Translations under genes and position numbers: made by a program
NCBI GenBank assembly: GCA_009711705.1
Contig: VENG01000018.1
Coordinates: 37,879-101,878, forward strand
Direction: 5' to 3'
Length of the DNA stretch: 64,000 bases
Origin: Bacillota bacterium
GTDB taxonomy: Bacteria > Bacillota > Desulfotomaculia > Desulfotomaculales > VENG01
Part shown: positions 9,551 through 18,460 of the stretch, piece after piece
How positions within the stretch are numbered: the first letter of the stretch is position 1
Layout of the letters: each line of letters begins with the position of its first letter
Notes under the pieces: generated by a model
Told to the model about the DNA's origin: nothing
Databases searched by the model: none
Seen by the model: only the letters and a program-made list of their open reading frames with translations

Positions 9551-9646
9551 GGGGACAGGAATGTCCCCAACTAATGGGATTAACAGGCTGTAAGCTCGAA
9601 ATAAGTGCGACTAAGGTTCAGATGGGGTCAAAACCCCAACTGAACC
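9551..9646 (-). terminator. Two hairpins in the spacer between mrp and the MinD-type genes
   Basis: GGGGACA/TGTCCCC (9551-9568) and GGTTCAG...CTGAACC enclosing TGGGGT/ACCCC (9615-9646). The second lies 16 bp after the stop of the 9662-10531 gene and could terminate it, though its T run is poor. It also resembles the middle hairpin of the repeat at 23643-23739. Confidence 0.5.
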
Positions 9647-9661
9647 AAGTCTTCTTTATTG

Positions 9662-10531
9662 TCATACTTTCATATTTGGACAAAGAACCTCAAAAACCTT
9701 CTCCCAAACTTGGATAATTTCATCTATTATTCGTGAATTCAATTCCATAACCGGTTTACCCCTGGCTGCAGCTAGCATAACCATATTGTCATAGGCAATC
9801 TGTCCGGCAAAAGGAATTTTTCGTTGGCGACAGATTTTTTTAATCTGCTCAGTGTTTTCGGGACAGATGTCCCATCTGTTAACACAAACCATGGCGGGCA
9901 CTCCGAAGAATTCCGACAGGTCGATGATCCTTTCTAAATCATGTATGCCCGACAAAGAAGGCTCGGTTATAATTAGGCTTAGACTAGCCCCTCCAATGGA
10001 AGCAATAACGGGACAGCCAATGCCAGGTGGGCCGTCAGTGATTATATAATCATAACCTAGTTTTTTTGCGGTTTCCGCTGCCTGGCTGCGTACCATAGTG
10101 ACAAGTTTTCCGGAGTTTTCTTGGGCTGCTCCCAACCGGGCATGCACAAGAGGGCCATACGTTGTATTGGATTTAAACCACTCACCGGCCACGGTATCCA
10201 CCATTTCTATGGCGTTTTCCGGGCATATATGGCTGCACACAGCGCATCCTTCACATCCCAAGGGATTTATAGTACTCTCCTTTATGGCTTCAAACCGGCA
10301 GGTATCCTCACATAATCCACAACCGTTGCATTTTTCACTATTGATCATGGCCTTGGGCAGGCTGTAAAATTGGTGGCGCTCCTCTATTTTGGGTGATAAG
10401 AGCAGGTGTAAATTTGCAGCATCCACATCACAATCAACCATCACCTTGTTTGTTAGCAAAGAAGCAAAGGAGGCGACAATACTGGTTTTACCGGTTCCGC
10501 CTTTACCGCTAATGACAACAAGTTCTTTCAC
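9662..10531 (-). CDS. MinD-superfamily ATPase with inserted ferredoxin domain (second of pair)
   Basis: 289 residues from a GTG with AAAGGGGTGA upstream. SGKGGTGKTS is the deviant Walker A. An insertion at ~60-115 carries two [4Fe-4S] motifs (CNGCGLCEDTC and CEGCAVCSHIC), splitting the ATPase fold as in COG1149 proteins. TDGPPGIGCPV is the switch region. It overlaps the end of its paralogue by 23 bp, so the two are co-translated and may form a heterodimer. The family is often found beside NifX/NifB-like proteins and Mrp, as here; its exact client is unknown. Confidence 0.9.
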   Translation of the reverse strand: MKELVVISGKGGTGKTSIVASFASLLTNKVMVDCDVDAANLHLLLSPKIEERHQFYSLPKAMINSEKCNGCGLCEDTCRFEAIKESTINPLGCEGCAVCSHICPENAIEMVDTVAGEWFKSNTTYGPLVHARLGAAQENSGKLVTMVRSQAAETAKKLGYDYIITDGPPGIGCPVIASIGGASLSLIITEPSLSGIHDLERIIDLSEFFGVPAMVCVNRWDICPENTEQIKKICRQRKIPFAGQIAYDNMVMLAAARGKPVMELNSRIIDEIIQVWEKVFEVLCPNMKV

Positions 10532-11375
10532 CTGCTGTCACCCCTTTAATATGGTTTAATACTTTGCGGAAATCTTCCCTCAGTTCCGGTTTTGCTTCCA
10601 CGGCTGGTATTCCCATGGCATAAGCCTCAGCAATTGCCCTGTCTACAGCAATTTTCATTAAAACAGGCAAGTTGTTTTCACGGCAGAATGTCTCAACTTT
10701 ACTATAAACATCTGTACCCCGGTTGATAATAACTCCACATGGAATATCTAATACTCGCACTACCTGCAGAGCAATGGCCAGGTCATTAAGACCCATTGCG
10801 GTTGGTTCCGTTACCAAAAGGACAAAGTCCGATCCTTCCATTGTTTCCACCACAGGACATGATGTTCCGGGAGGGGCGTCTATTATTACGAGACTGTTTT
10901 TTTGTATTGTTTCTTTCATTGCCTTAATTATAGGGGGGCTGGTTGCTGTACCTACTTGTAATTCACCTTGAGTAAAATGTATGTTTTCAGCACTCCCACT
11001 TTTAATCAACCCTATTTCCCGGCGAGTGGTAGTGATCGCTTTTTCCGGGCACAATGTCCAACACCCCCCGCAGCTATGGCAAAGTTCAGGAAAAGTAAGA
11101 ACCTCATCAGCAAGCACGGCCAGCGCGTTAAACATGCAAATTTCAGCGCACTGGCCACAGAAACTGCACTTATTGCGGTCAACATTCGGGATGTCCTGTG
11201 ATACAGCTTCCTCTCTAGTGAGGCGGGGTTTAAGAAAAATATGGGCGTTAGGTTCTTCCACATCACAATCCAGGAATTGTACAGTTTGCCGGGCTGACAT
11301 GGCAAGACAAGATGCAACTGTAGTTTTGCCTGTACCCCCCTTGCCGCTGGCAATGGTTATAATAGTATTTTCCAC
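10509..11375 (-). CDS. MinD-superfamily ATPase with inserted ferredoxin domain (first of pair)
   Basis: 288 residues from a GTG placed after GGGAGGGCTTAAG; the longer frame upstream overlaps the preceding gene and has no ribosome site. SGKGGTGKTT is the Walker A; CSFCGQCAEIC and CHSCGGCWTLC bind two [4Fe-4S] clusters in the insertion; DAPPGTSCPV follows. It ends in a C-C-H tail. The GTG begins one base after the stop of the NifX-like gene, so the operon is tight. Confidence 0.9.
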   Translation of the reverse strand: MENTIITIASGKGGTGKTTVASCLAMSARQTVQFLDCDVEEPNAHIFLKPRLTREEAVSQDIPNVDRNKCSFCGQCAEICMFNALAVLADEVLTFPELCHSCGGCWTLCPEKAITTTRREIGLIKSGSAENIHFTQGELQVGTATSPPIIKAMKETIQKNSLVIIDAPPGTSCPVVETMEGSDFVLLVTEPTAMGLNDLAIALQVVRVLDIPCGVIINRGTDVYSKVETFCRENNLPVLMKIAVDRAIAEAYAMGIPAVEAKPELREDFRKVLNHIKGVTAGERTCCH

Positions 11376-11376
11376 C

Positions 11377-11760
11377 TTAAGCCCTCCCTTCTGCTGGAAG
11401 GGGTCCCCCGTGCTTGGGACTGTTTGCAGTTTCAAGTTGTGTCAAACTGCCTTTTAAAAAGAGGTCAAGTGTTTGCTCTACTGTGCCCGAAATACCCGTA
11501 TAGATGTCAATTCCGGCTGCCTGTAACGGTTTCATGGCTTTAGGGCCCATTCTCCCTGTTAACACCGTGTCCACCTGGTTATTGATCAGTAATTGAGCTG
11601 CTGCTATGCCTGCCCCTTGGGGGCTATTAAGAGACGAGTTGGACATTGCTTTTACCAGGTTGCCCGTTTCGTCTACCACAACAAAATAGGCACACCGCCC
11701 AAATCTTTCATCCACCTGGGAATTTAAGTCATGATTATTGGAACAAATAGCGATTTGCAA
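11377..11760 (-). CDS. NifX/NifB-type (dinitrogenase cofactor family) protein
   Basis: 127 residues from a TTG preceded by GAAGAGGTG at the right distance; an in-frame ATG 18 bp upstream lacks a ribosome site. The core (VDERFGRCAYFVVVD, SNSS, GAGIAAAQLLINNQVDTVL, GPKAMKPLQAAGI) is that of COG1433 proteins, single-domain relatives of the NafY/NifX cofactor carriers. No nif genes are visible, so a role in general Fe-S or metal-cofactor traffic with the adjoining ATPases is more likely than nitrogen fixation. Confidence 0.85.
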   Translation of the reverse strand: MQIAICSNNHDLNSQVDERFGRCAYFVVVDETGNLVKAMSNSSLNSPQGAGIAAAQLLINNQVDTVLTGRMGPKAMKPLQAAGIDIYTGISGTVEQTLDLFLKGSLTQLETANSPKHGGPLPAEGRA

Positions 11761-11780
11761 TTTATTCACCTCTTCCATTG

Positions 11781-11818
11781 TGAACTTAGTTCATAATCAG
11801 TTTATTCTTATTATGAAC
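11781..11818 (-). promoter_or_regulatory. Palindromic operator-like sites upstream of the Fe-S ATPase operon
   Basis: TGAACTTAGTTCA (11781-11793) is a near-perfect palindrome, and GTTCATAAT (11789-11797) is repeated inverted as ATTATGAAC (11810-11818). They share bases and lie 20-60 bp before the TTG start at 11760, where a repressor would act. The cognate regulator is not identified. Confidence 0.5.
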
Positions 11819-11840
11819 ATATGTCAATAAGAGAATAAAA

Positions 11841-11875
11841 AAATATAACCCGAATATTTTTCTTCGGGTTATATT
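11841..11875 (-). terminator. Intrinsic terminator overlapping a stop codon
   Basis: AATATAACCCGAA and TTCGGGTTATATT are complementary; on the minus strand a run of seven T follows. The stop codon of the 11869-12162 gene lies inside the stem. Confidence 0.85.
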
Positions 11876-12162
11876 TGATTCCACAAACAAGATTGCCCCA
11901 GTTCTCGTGAGTTTTGTTTTATACGCTGGGTTATTTGAAGCTCAGCTCTCTTCAGTTCAATAAGGGTTGATTGAAGGTTTTTTTGGTTGCTTTCCAGGAG
12001 TTCCAGTACTATGTTGTTAATGTCCTCAGGGGCGTCCGCCCGATATTGAATTTTACCCTGCCGTAAAGACTTAATGTAATTTCTCACGGTAATTAATTGA
12101 CAAATTAGTTCGTGAATGGACTCTAATTGTTTCTCCATGCGATAGGCTTGGAGGTCAGTCAT
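11869..12162 (-). CDS. Small helical protein of unknown function
   Basis: 97 residues, ATG with AAGGTGACATATT upstream. Predicted almost wholly helical with heptad-like leucines (LELLESNQKNLQSTLIELKR), no membrane segment and one cysteine. It may be a coiled-coil dimer. It lies upstream of the Fe-S ATPase operon but is separated from it by its own terminator and the palindromic sites. I do not recognise the family. Confidence 0.65.
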   Translation of the reverse strand: MTDLQAYRMEKQLESIHELICQLITVRNYIKSLRQGKIQYRADAPEDINNIVLELLESNQKNLQSTLIELKRAELQITQRIKQNSRELGQSCLWNQI

Positions 12163-12463
12163 AATATGTCACCTTCATTCCCGCACATTTCTCCCTTAGA
12201 TATACTAATTTCAATACTATACCTACAATACTATAAACCTGTTGTTCCCGTGACTTGGGTTGCTTAGTTTTTAAAAAAACCTTGTTTTTTGCATGGTTAT
12301 CGACATTTTGACTATCATACTAGCATTGTACAGGCTATTTGTAAACCAAAGGATGCAAGCCTTTAATTGCCTCTCCGGCTTGATTTTGTATTCTAAGTCA
12401 AATTAAGGTGATTTTAAAGCAGTTTTTTCATAAATAATTACTGGTTGTAGCAAAATATTGCCC

Positions 12464-12877
12464 ATGAAACTAAAATTTCTAATTTACGGGCTACTTGGGT
12501 GGGGGCTTGAAGTCCTTTGGACAGGTCTGGGATCCGGTTTAAGAGGGGATCCGCGTTTGCAGGCTACTACCTATTTATGGATGTTCCCTATATACGGGCT
12601 GGCCATTTTTTTGGAATCTTTACATGACATTGTGCGCTTTTATCCATGGTATGTGCGAGGTGTAATATGGGTTATCGTTATCTGGGTGATTGAATTTTCT
12701 ACCGGTGGTTTGATTCGTGTACTAACCGGTAGTAGCCCCTGGAATTATGCCGGTAAAACTTCTTGGCACCTTTTAGGCTTGATACGCTTTGATATGGCTC
12801 CGGTATGGTTTGTTACAGGGCTTTTTTTTGAAAGGCTACATGACTACATGGACCGTTTTTTTACAGCTTCCAACTAG
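12464..12877 (+). CDS. Membrane protein resembling the putative ABC-transporter type IV (DUF1113-like) family
   Basis: 137 residues from ATG; a TTG two codons earlier is possible and no clear ribosome site favours either. Four hydrophobic stretches, GLLGWGLEVLWTG near the start, MFPIYGL in the middle, and EFSTGGLIRVLTG with PWNYAG recall small integral membrane proteins of this family. The 300 bp before it (12163-12457) holds only AT-rich sequence with no gene. The substrate or role is unknown. Confidence 0.65.
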   Translation: MKLKFLIYGLLGWGLEVLWTGLGSGLRGDPRLQATTYLWMFPIYGLAIFLESLHDIVRFYPWYVRGVIWVIVIWVIEFSTGGLIRVLTGSSPWNYAGKTSWHLLGLIRFDMAPVWFVTGLFFERLHDYMDRFFTASN

Positions 12878-12995
12878 AATTTTTCTGAGTAGCTTCATTA
12901 GTACCTGCTTCATTAAAGCACTCTTACTTAAATCTTGGGTAGTAAATAAATGGCACAACGTATTATATAATGTTATATTGTATATATCTATTTTT

Positions 12996-14621
12996 ATGTG
13001 GGGGTTTGTGATACAGTTGGCCAGGTCCGGTTTTAATAAACAGTCCGTAATTAAGGGAGCTCTGGTCCTTACCATAGCGGGAATCTTTATTCGTATCCTT
13101 GGAGCTGTCTACAGGGTGCCTCTGGGCCGGCTTTTGGGAGCAGAGGGGCTGGGCATATACGGCTTGCCTAATTATTTTTACCTGCTTTTTTTTACTCTGT
13201 CCTCAGCCGGCATCCCGGTTGCAGTGGCCAGGCTGGTTTCGGAAAAAATGGCCGTGGGACGGTACCGGGACGCCTACCGTACTTTTCGGCTGGCCCGTTT
13301 TTCCATGTTTGTTATCGGTCTGGTGGCCTCCCTTAGTCTCTTCCTGGGAGCGGAATGGCTGGTGAAAAGCGGTATTGTGGCGGATCCCAGGTGTTATAAT
13401 GGCTTACGCGCTATTTCTCCGGTGGTTTTCTTTGCTGCTGTAACAGCTGCTTACCGCGGCCTTTTTCAAGGGGTCAGGAACATGACTGCGGTGGCAGTAT
13501 CTCAGGTGGCTGACCAGGTTATGCTGGTGGCCGGAACCTTAATACTTGCTTACCTATTTCTTCCTCGCGGGCTGGCCTGGGCGGCTGCCGGGGCAAATAT
13601 GGGCGCTATTCCCGGGGCTGTAGCGGCAACGGGGATCATGTTATTTTATCACTGGTTGTACCGGGGCGAATTTCACCGGCTTATGGCTAGCGATACCAGC
13701 GGCAGGAGGGAAGGGCCATTATCTTTATTAAAAAAAATTTTTGCCACCGCCATACCCATTTCCTTTGCCGCCATTGCTATGGCCCTCACCGGGATCTTGG
13801 ACAATAAGTTAATCATTGACCGGTTACAGTTGGTTGGTTATTCCATGAGTGAAGCTACGGAGGCCTACGGCCAGTTCACTCAAATGGCCATGTCTTTTAT
13901 TAACATTGCCATTGCCTTTGCCGTTTCCTTGGGAGCCAATCTGGTACCTTCCGTGGCCGAGGTATACTCTGCCGGTAATATGCAGCATATACGTCGGCAG
14001 GTCTCCAGGGCGGTAAGACTGGCCGTTGTTTTCTCTCTTCCCGCCGCTGCCGGGCTTTTTGTGCTGGCCCCTCATCTGACTTATCTGGTGTTTGCCGACA
14101 GAGAAGCAGGAATCCCTCTGGCCTGGGTGTCCTGGGTGGTTATTTTTTGGGCTGTGCACCTGGTTACAACGGGTGTATTACAGGGGCTGGGCCGCGCTGA
14201 TATTCCTGTACGCAGCTTGATTACCGGGATTGCATTTAAAATTGGTATTACATATTACTTGGTAACCACTCCTCTTGGGGTTAGAGCTGCCGCCATTGGT
14301 ACTGTTGCTATGTTTGTAGTGGCATCTTTTCTAAACATATTAGCTATAAGAAAGCGCGTGGGATTTGACTTTCATTTTGGCAAAACCGTTGTGCGCCCAA
14401 GTATTGCTGTGTTGATAATGGTGGTGGGAGTTAGTAAGATATACCAAATGTTTAGTGTGCAGGTGGGAAACAACTGGGCGACCCTTCTTGCTGTTTGCGC
14501 CGGAGCCATCATTTACGCTCCGGTGGTGGTAATGGTAGGTGGTATAACGTCCCGGGAGGTGGGGGCAGTGCCGGTCATCGGCGAAAAAATTGCTCCTATT
14601 ATGAGAAAGTTTGGCAGGTAG
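12996..14621 (+). CDS. SpoVB/MurJ-like lipid-linked oligosaccharide flippase family protein
   Basis: About 541 residues and some 14 membrane segments. KGALVLTIAGIFIRILGAVYRVPLGRLLG-type N-terminal sequence (broken here by the frame start) and AEGLGIYGLPNY are typical of stage V sporulation protein B and related polysaccharide exporters of the MOP superfamily. The ATG at 12996 or the GTG at 13008 (after TGGGGG) is the likely start; the longer frame runs through the previous gene. In spore formers such proteins flip peptidoglycan precursors during cortex synthesis. Several paralogues usually exist, so the exact role is uncertain. Confidence 0.85.
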   Translation: MWGFVIQLARSGFNKQSVIKGALVLTIAGIFIRILGAVYRVPLGRLLGAEGLGIYGLPNYFYLLFFTLSSAGIPVAVARLVSEKMAVGRYRDAYRTFRLARFSMFVIGLVASLSLFLGAEWLVKSGIVADPRCYNGLRAISPVVFFAAVTAAYRGLFQGVRNMTAVAVSQVADQVMLVAGTLILAYLFLPRGLAWAAAGANMGAIPGAVAATGIMLFYHWLYRGEFHRLMASDTSGRREGPLSLLKKIFATAIPISFAAIAMALTGILDNKLIIDRLQLVGYSMSEATEAYGQFTQMAMSFINIAIAFAVSLGANLVPSVAEVYSAGNMQHIRRQVSRAVRLAVVFSLPAAAGLFVLAPHLTYLVFADREAGIPLAWVSWVVIFWAVHLVTTGVLQGLGRADIPVRSLITGIAFKIGITYYLVTTPLGVRAAAIGTVAMFVVASFLNILAIRKRVGFDFHFGKTVVRPSIAVLIMVVGVSKIYQMFSVQVGNNWATLLAVCAGAIIYAPVVVMVGGITSREVGAVPVIGEKIAPIMRKFGR

Positions 14622-14635
14622 GTTTACTGCCTGTC

Positions 14636-14809
14636 TTATTTTGACTTCCGGCGGGCGAAAAGAAGCGAAAGAATAAAAGCTAAAGTTATCCCGGCACCCA
14701 TGCTTACGGTATCAGAAAGGTGTAGGAGCTGGGATAAAAGATAATACACGCCCACTGCTGAAAAACATGTTAGCATCAGAGGCAAAAAACTAGGGCTTGG
14801 TTTGAACAA
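14636..14809 (-). CDS. Small hydrophobic membrane protein, 57 residues
   Basis: A short frame with a TTG start ten bases after AGGAG, ending convergently 14 bp from the flippase gene. It encodes two hydrophobic segments (LMLTCFSAVGVYYLLSQLL and MGAGITLAFILSLLFA) and a basic ARRKSK tail, which would lie in the cytoplasm. Family unknown. The ribosome site and clean two-helix pattern favour a real gene, but the short length keeps this tentative. Confidence 0.5.
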   Translation of the reverse strand: MFKPSPSFLPLMLTCFSAVGVYYLLSQLLHLSDTVSMGAGITLAFILSLLFARRKSK

Positions 14810-14869
14810 TTGGGAACAACTCCTAACTAGTTTGTATAATGGTCATGTGGGTTTTGATAGGAAAACATT

Positions 14870-15128
14870 TTGGGGTTTTTCTTTGGGGTATTTTCTTAGA
14901 CAGGATTAACAGGATCAACAGGATTTTTAGCTTTGCTTGTTTTCCTTCATTATTTCTTTGCATACAATATTTACTAGCATTAATTTGTCTTGGCGGTTTT
15001 GTTATATTTTTAATAATTCACATTAACTCTTAGTTAACTCTTTCAAGCTTAAACTCATAACCAATTGGCTATTTAAAACGCTATCTATTAATTCTTTATC
15101 CTGCAAATCCTGTAATCCTGTCAAATGT
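14870..15128. repeat. Diverged copy (D) of the intergenic GACAGGATT repeat
   Basis: Begins with CTTTGGGGT, then GACAGGATTAACAGGATC and further CAGGATT units, and ends with the inverted form ATCCTGTAATCCTGTC near 15105-15125. Order and motifs match the fuller copies at 38390, 42315 and 44885, but it is shorter and more decayed. No gene is evident here. Confidence 0.6.
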
Positions 15129-15202
15129 GTTTGCCTTTTCCTTTCTCTTTGTTTTTGATCTCCATCAAAGGCATTTTCTGTTTTATCATTTTGGAGAGGT
15201 TT

Positions 15203-15889
15203 TTACAAAAACCTTTCCAGGCAGGCTTTTATGCACATGCCGCAGCGGTTGCCGTTATGGACAGCAAATTTGTAGTGAGAGCATTTTTCTTTATCTATGG
15301 GCCTGCCGGTCTGAATAGAATAAGACTCCTGGTAATTATTTAGAGCCCCTGCCGGACAAATATCTACGCACTTACCACAATTATCGCAAAGGTTGCCATC
15401 AATGGGAGAGGTATCCAGAGTTATTTCGGCGGTAGTAAACACACTACCCAACCTTACTCCCGGCCCATATTTAGGTGTAAGCAGCAGGTTATTTAAACCA
15501 AATTGCCCCAGCCCGCAAAGGACGGCCGAGTGTTTGTGGGAGAAGTCAGCCTTTAGTCGTGGATAGTCACCGATGGCGGCCTCCGGACTAATGGCAAGGC
15601 TGGGATATCCCTTTTCTTCCAGCAGGCGTGTCATTTTATGCCCGGCCTGGGAAAGTAACTGGTTAACGGTATTAAACTCCATCATATATTGACCTCGAGT
15701 TTGGGGAAGGTTCATTATCGCCGCTTGGTTCATGCGGTAAGTAAAAGTGATAACTGTCTTGGCATCCGGCAAGAATTCCTCCGGGCGGTGCCCCTGTGGA
15801 GCGCCGGAATAGGCCGCAACAGGTGCAGATCCTATTGCTACCAGCCCCTGGCTGAGGGCGAAATATTTAAGTTCACTGGCTATATCCAA
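15203..15889 (-). CDS. QueG-related Fe-S protein (4Fe-4S double-cluster domain), copy 1
   Basis: 228 residues from TTG after GGAGGTGTAGAA. The C-terminus has CDNCGKCVDICPAGAL and CGMCIKACLERF, the paired-cluster module of epoxyqueuosine reductase and reductive dehalogenases. The N-terminal half (HRPEEFLPDAKTVITFTYRM) matches the flavin/cobalamin-region fold of that family, but the protein lacks the HEAT-repeat tail of true QueG. It is therefore a shorter relative of unknown substrate. A homologue follows upstream, 69 bp away. Confidence 0.8.
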   Translation of the reverse strand: MDIASELKYFALSQGLVAIGSAPVAAYSGAPQGHRPEEFLPDAKTVITFTYRMNQAAIMNLPQTRGQYMMEFNTVNQLLSQAGHKMTRLLEEKGYPSLAISPEAAIGDYPRLKADFSHKHSAVLCGLGQFGLNNLLLTPKYGPGVRLGSVFTTAEITLDTSPIDGNLCDNCGKCVDICPAGALNNYQESYSIQTGRPIDKEKCSHYKFAVHNGNRCGMCIKACLERFL

Positions 15890-15958
15890 TTCTACACCTC
15901 CGTTACTAAATCTTGTTCCCCAGTATATCAGATAACCGGTTAATTTTCAGGTAGTTGG

Positions 15959-16633
15959 TTAGCGTGGACATTTGCTCATACAAAGGCCGCACCCTTGGTT
16001 TGCGGTATAGAAGGAGCAACAGACAAAGCGGTCATGCTTTACCCGCTGACTGCCTTGCGGCTCTTTGAGTGCCCCGGATGGACAGACCTTTATGCAGGTG
16101 CTGCACCCTTCACACGGGTCGCCTAAAACCATCTCGTCTGGTTTAATTTGTGCCTTGGTTAGAAGAGCCGTTAGTTTTACCCGGGGACCGTAAGAAGGTG
16201 TTATAACCAGCCCGTTTTTACCCAGAACCCCTAAACCGGCGGAGGTTGCTGCATATTTAAACGAAAAGACGGAAGAAATTGTGCGATAGTCAGTAAGGTC
16301 CTGTCCTAAATTTACAGAAGTAAAACCCTGGTTAGTCAAATAGCGGGCTATACGGTATGAAGTTTGAGTCAGATCATTGATAACTGCTAAGTTATGAGCC
16401 TCATAAATGTCCCGGGGAGAAACTTTTCCTACTTTATTGTTCGCAGTAAGCCTGTCAGTCAGCACTTTAAAAACCTGAGAACCCAGAACGATAACGGTTT
16501 TGGTGCCGGGGAGTAATTGCTCAGGTCTTTTATCCCGGGGAAGTTCTTCAAACCTTTCCACCGGAGCAGCTCCCACTAAATCTACTCCGTCCGGAAGAGC
16601 GCAGATATCTTTAATTTTTTGTTTCAAGCTCAA
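15959..16633 (-). CDS. QueG-related Fe-S protein, copy 2
   Basis: About 224 residues; TTG start chosen at ten bases from GGGAGG (a TTG three codons earlier is too close to it). DKRPEQLLPGTKTVIVLGSQV parallels the same region of copy 1, and CEGCSTCIKVCPSGAL plus CGLCMSKCPR form the two-cluster end. The order of motifs is conserved between the two copies but identity is modest, so this is an old duplication. Function unknown; electron transfer to a corrinoid or flavin partner is possible. Confidence 0.78.
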   Translation of the reverse strand: MSLKQKIKDICALPDGVDLVGAAPVERFEELPRDKRPEQLLPGTKTVIVLGSQVFKVLTDRLTANNKVGKVSPRDIYEAHNLAVINDLTQTSYRIARYLTNQGFTSVNLGQDLTDYRTISSVFSFKYAATSAGLGVLGKNGLVITPSYGPRVKLTALLTKAQIKPDEMVLGDPCEGCSTCIKVCPSGALKEPQGSQRVKHDRFVCCSFYTANQGCGLCMSKCPR

Positions 16634-16681
16634 GTGTATCAAACCTCCCTGAACTAATTATTATATACTAAGGCAAAAAAT

Positions 16682-17224
16682 TTGTCACTTAAAGAGGTTG
16701 TTCCATGCTTTACAGCTATTAATCCCTCCTGTAAAGGTTGTGTGCATAGATTGGACCGTGAACTGTGTCAAAAAATAATTGATTACCTGGAACAACATAA
16801 TACGTTAACCTTAGCCACCAGTACGGGTGGATTGCCCTGGGCGGCTTCTTTGTATTACGTTAATGACAGGTTCAATCTCTACTTTTTGTCCAAGCCCGAA
16901 GCAAGGCACTGTCAAAACCTTAGGGAGAATTCAGCAGTAGCCGCAACCATTAACGATGATTATAAGAACTGGCGCGAAATAAAAGGAATACAACTTGAAG
17001 GAACGGCCTACTACGTTTCAGGTACAGTGGAAAAGGCCGGAGCAATGAACCTTTATTTAAAAAAATATCCGTTTGTTAAGGACTTTATTTCCGTATCGCG
17101 GTTGAAAGAGGCCCTATCTTCAGTGAAAATATATAAGATAGAGCCTTCTACGGTATGGTTTGTTGATAATTCAGCCGGATACTTTGACAGGAAAGAGTTA
17201 AAAATCGGTGCAGTAAATACATAA
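16682..17224 (+). CDS. Pyridoxamine-phosphate-oxidase-like FMN-binding protein
   Basis: 180 residues, TTG start with AAGG eight bases upstream. After a short cysteine-bearing N-terminus (NPSCKGCVHRLDRELC) the chain has the split-barrel pattern NTLTLATSTGGLPWAASLYYV and LYFLSKPEARHCQNLRENS, typical of small FMN/F420/haem-binding proteins. No partner is obvious; it converges with the MFS gene seven bases downstream. Confidence 0.75.
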   Translation: MSLKEVVPCFTAINPSCKGCVHRLDRELCQKIIDYLEQHNTLTLATSTGGLPWAASLYYVNDRFNLYFLSKPEARHCQNLRENSAVAATINDDYKNWREIKGIQLEGTAYYVSGTVEKAGAMNLYLKKYPFVKDFISVSRLKEALSSVKIYKIEPSTVWFVDNSAGYFDRKELKIGAVNT

Positions 17225-17231
17225 AATTCTT

Positions 17232-18434
17232 TTACACCGCACCCTCGGGCATAAAATCCTTGGGCAGAACCTCTTCATCGTGTAAAAGAAATAATACAGA
17301 CAGGCCCATTACTGCCACCCCGGCAGCAATAGGGTAAAAGGTTATTTCCTTTCCGCCGTCCATCAATATGGCGAAGATATAGGGTGCCAGGGCAGCACCC
17401 AGGGAACGCCCGGACCCGTACACGGTGGTCAGGATTCCACGGTACTCTCGCTTGGTCACCGATGTGCTAATGGTATCCAACTGGGGCAGAACCAGGCCGG
17501 TACCAACTCCCACCAGGGCAGTAACCGGCCAAAATAGAAATGTTGCAAAAGAAAAGGGTATGGCTGTTAAGCTGACGGCCATTAATATTAGGCCAGAGGC
17601 CATAGTGAGTTTAGCTCCCAGGTGCTTACTGAAAAATTCGGCCACCAGGGTGGTTAACATCATGGCCAGCACAGGCATAGAAAGTATTATCCCCCGTACT
17701 ATTTGACCTCCCTGCAGTTTATCTGACAAAATATCGCTCATCCAGAACAAGGTGCCGATAAGAACAAATAGAGTTACAAATCCGGCCATGAGAGATAGTA
17801 TGCGTGAACGGTTTTTGAAGAGGGAAAAGGCTTTCTTTTGTTCAGCCCACTTTACAGGAGGCTGCTCCGGCTCTTTGATGGTCATCCAAATACCCACGGC
17901 TACGGGCACTGCCACCAGGGGGAAAATAAAAAAAGGAGCGTACCAGCCCAGTAGACCTACCACGGCACCAAGTATAGGGCTGAACAGTTTGCCGGTTCCG
18001 TTGGCAGTTTCTAGTAGCCCCACGGCCTTAACCCGTTCGGCACTTTGGAAAATGTCCCCGGCAAGGGCAGTTGTCAGGAACATGGGTGTAGCTGATCCGA
18101 TTCCTTGCAACAATCTACCTAACAGCATTGCATAGAAAGGTTGGGCAAATAGAAACACGGATACGCCGGCTAAAAGACCTCCCAGGCCATAAATCAAAAG
18201 GGATATTGCTATAATGTGCTTACGGCTCCAGCGGTCGGCAAGGATTCCACCCAGCGGGCTGATGACGGCCGCCGGGAAAGATACAATAACTACTAGCCAT
18301 GATAATTCCTTAAGGCTTATATCAAGAGCCTGGGCCATTTGCGGGAATACCGGGAAGAGTATGGTATTGACAAGTACAATTATAAAATTGGTAGAACCTA
18401 GGGTTGCTATTTTATATTTTGTTTGTGATTTCAC
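17232..18434 (-). CDS. Major facilitator superfamily transporter
   Basis: 400 residues with 12 predicted membrane segments. GGILADRWSRKH is the loop 2-3 signature of MFS antiporters and LLGRLLQGIGSA a typical segment. The pattern is that of proton-driven drug or metabolite exporters. GTG start after GAAGGACG. The zinc-ribbon gene ends 26 bp upstream, so the two could form an operon. Substrate unknown. Confidence 0.88.
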   Translation of the reverse strand: MKSQTKYKIATLGSTNFIIVLVNTILFPVFPQMAQALDISLKELSWLVVIVSFPAAVISPLGGILADRWSRKHIIAISLLIYGLGGLLAGVSVFLFAQPFYAMLLGRLLQGIGSATPMFLTTALAGDIFQSAERVKAVGLLETANGTGKLFSPILGAVVGLLGWYAPFFIFPLVAVPVAVGIWMTIKEPEQPPVKWAEQKKAFSLFKNRSRILSLMAGFVTLFVLIGTLFWMSDILSDKLQGGQIVRGIILSMPVLAMMLTTLVAEFFSKHLGAKLTMASGLILMAVSLTAIPFSFATFLFWPVTALVGVGTGLVLPQLDTISTSVTKREYRGILTTVYGSGRSLGAALAPYIFAILMDGGKEITFYPIAAGVAVMGLSVLFLLHDEEVLPKDFMPEGAV

Positions 18435-18460
18435 AGTTATCGTCCTTCATAAGAGTATAC

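Noticed and set aside
12789..12995. N-terminal 69-residue extension of the SpoVB-like protein
   Set aside because: It runs through the end of the previous gene, is not similar to the family and has no ribosome site.
15203..16633. True epoxyqueuosine reductase (QueG)
   Set aside because: Both proteins lack the C-terminal HEAT-repeat region and are about 225 residues, well short of QueG.
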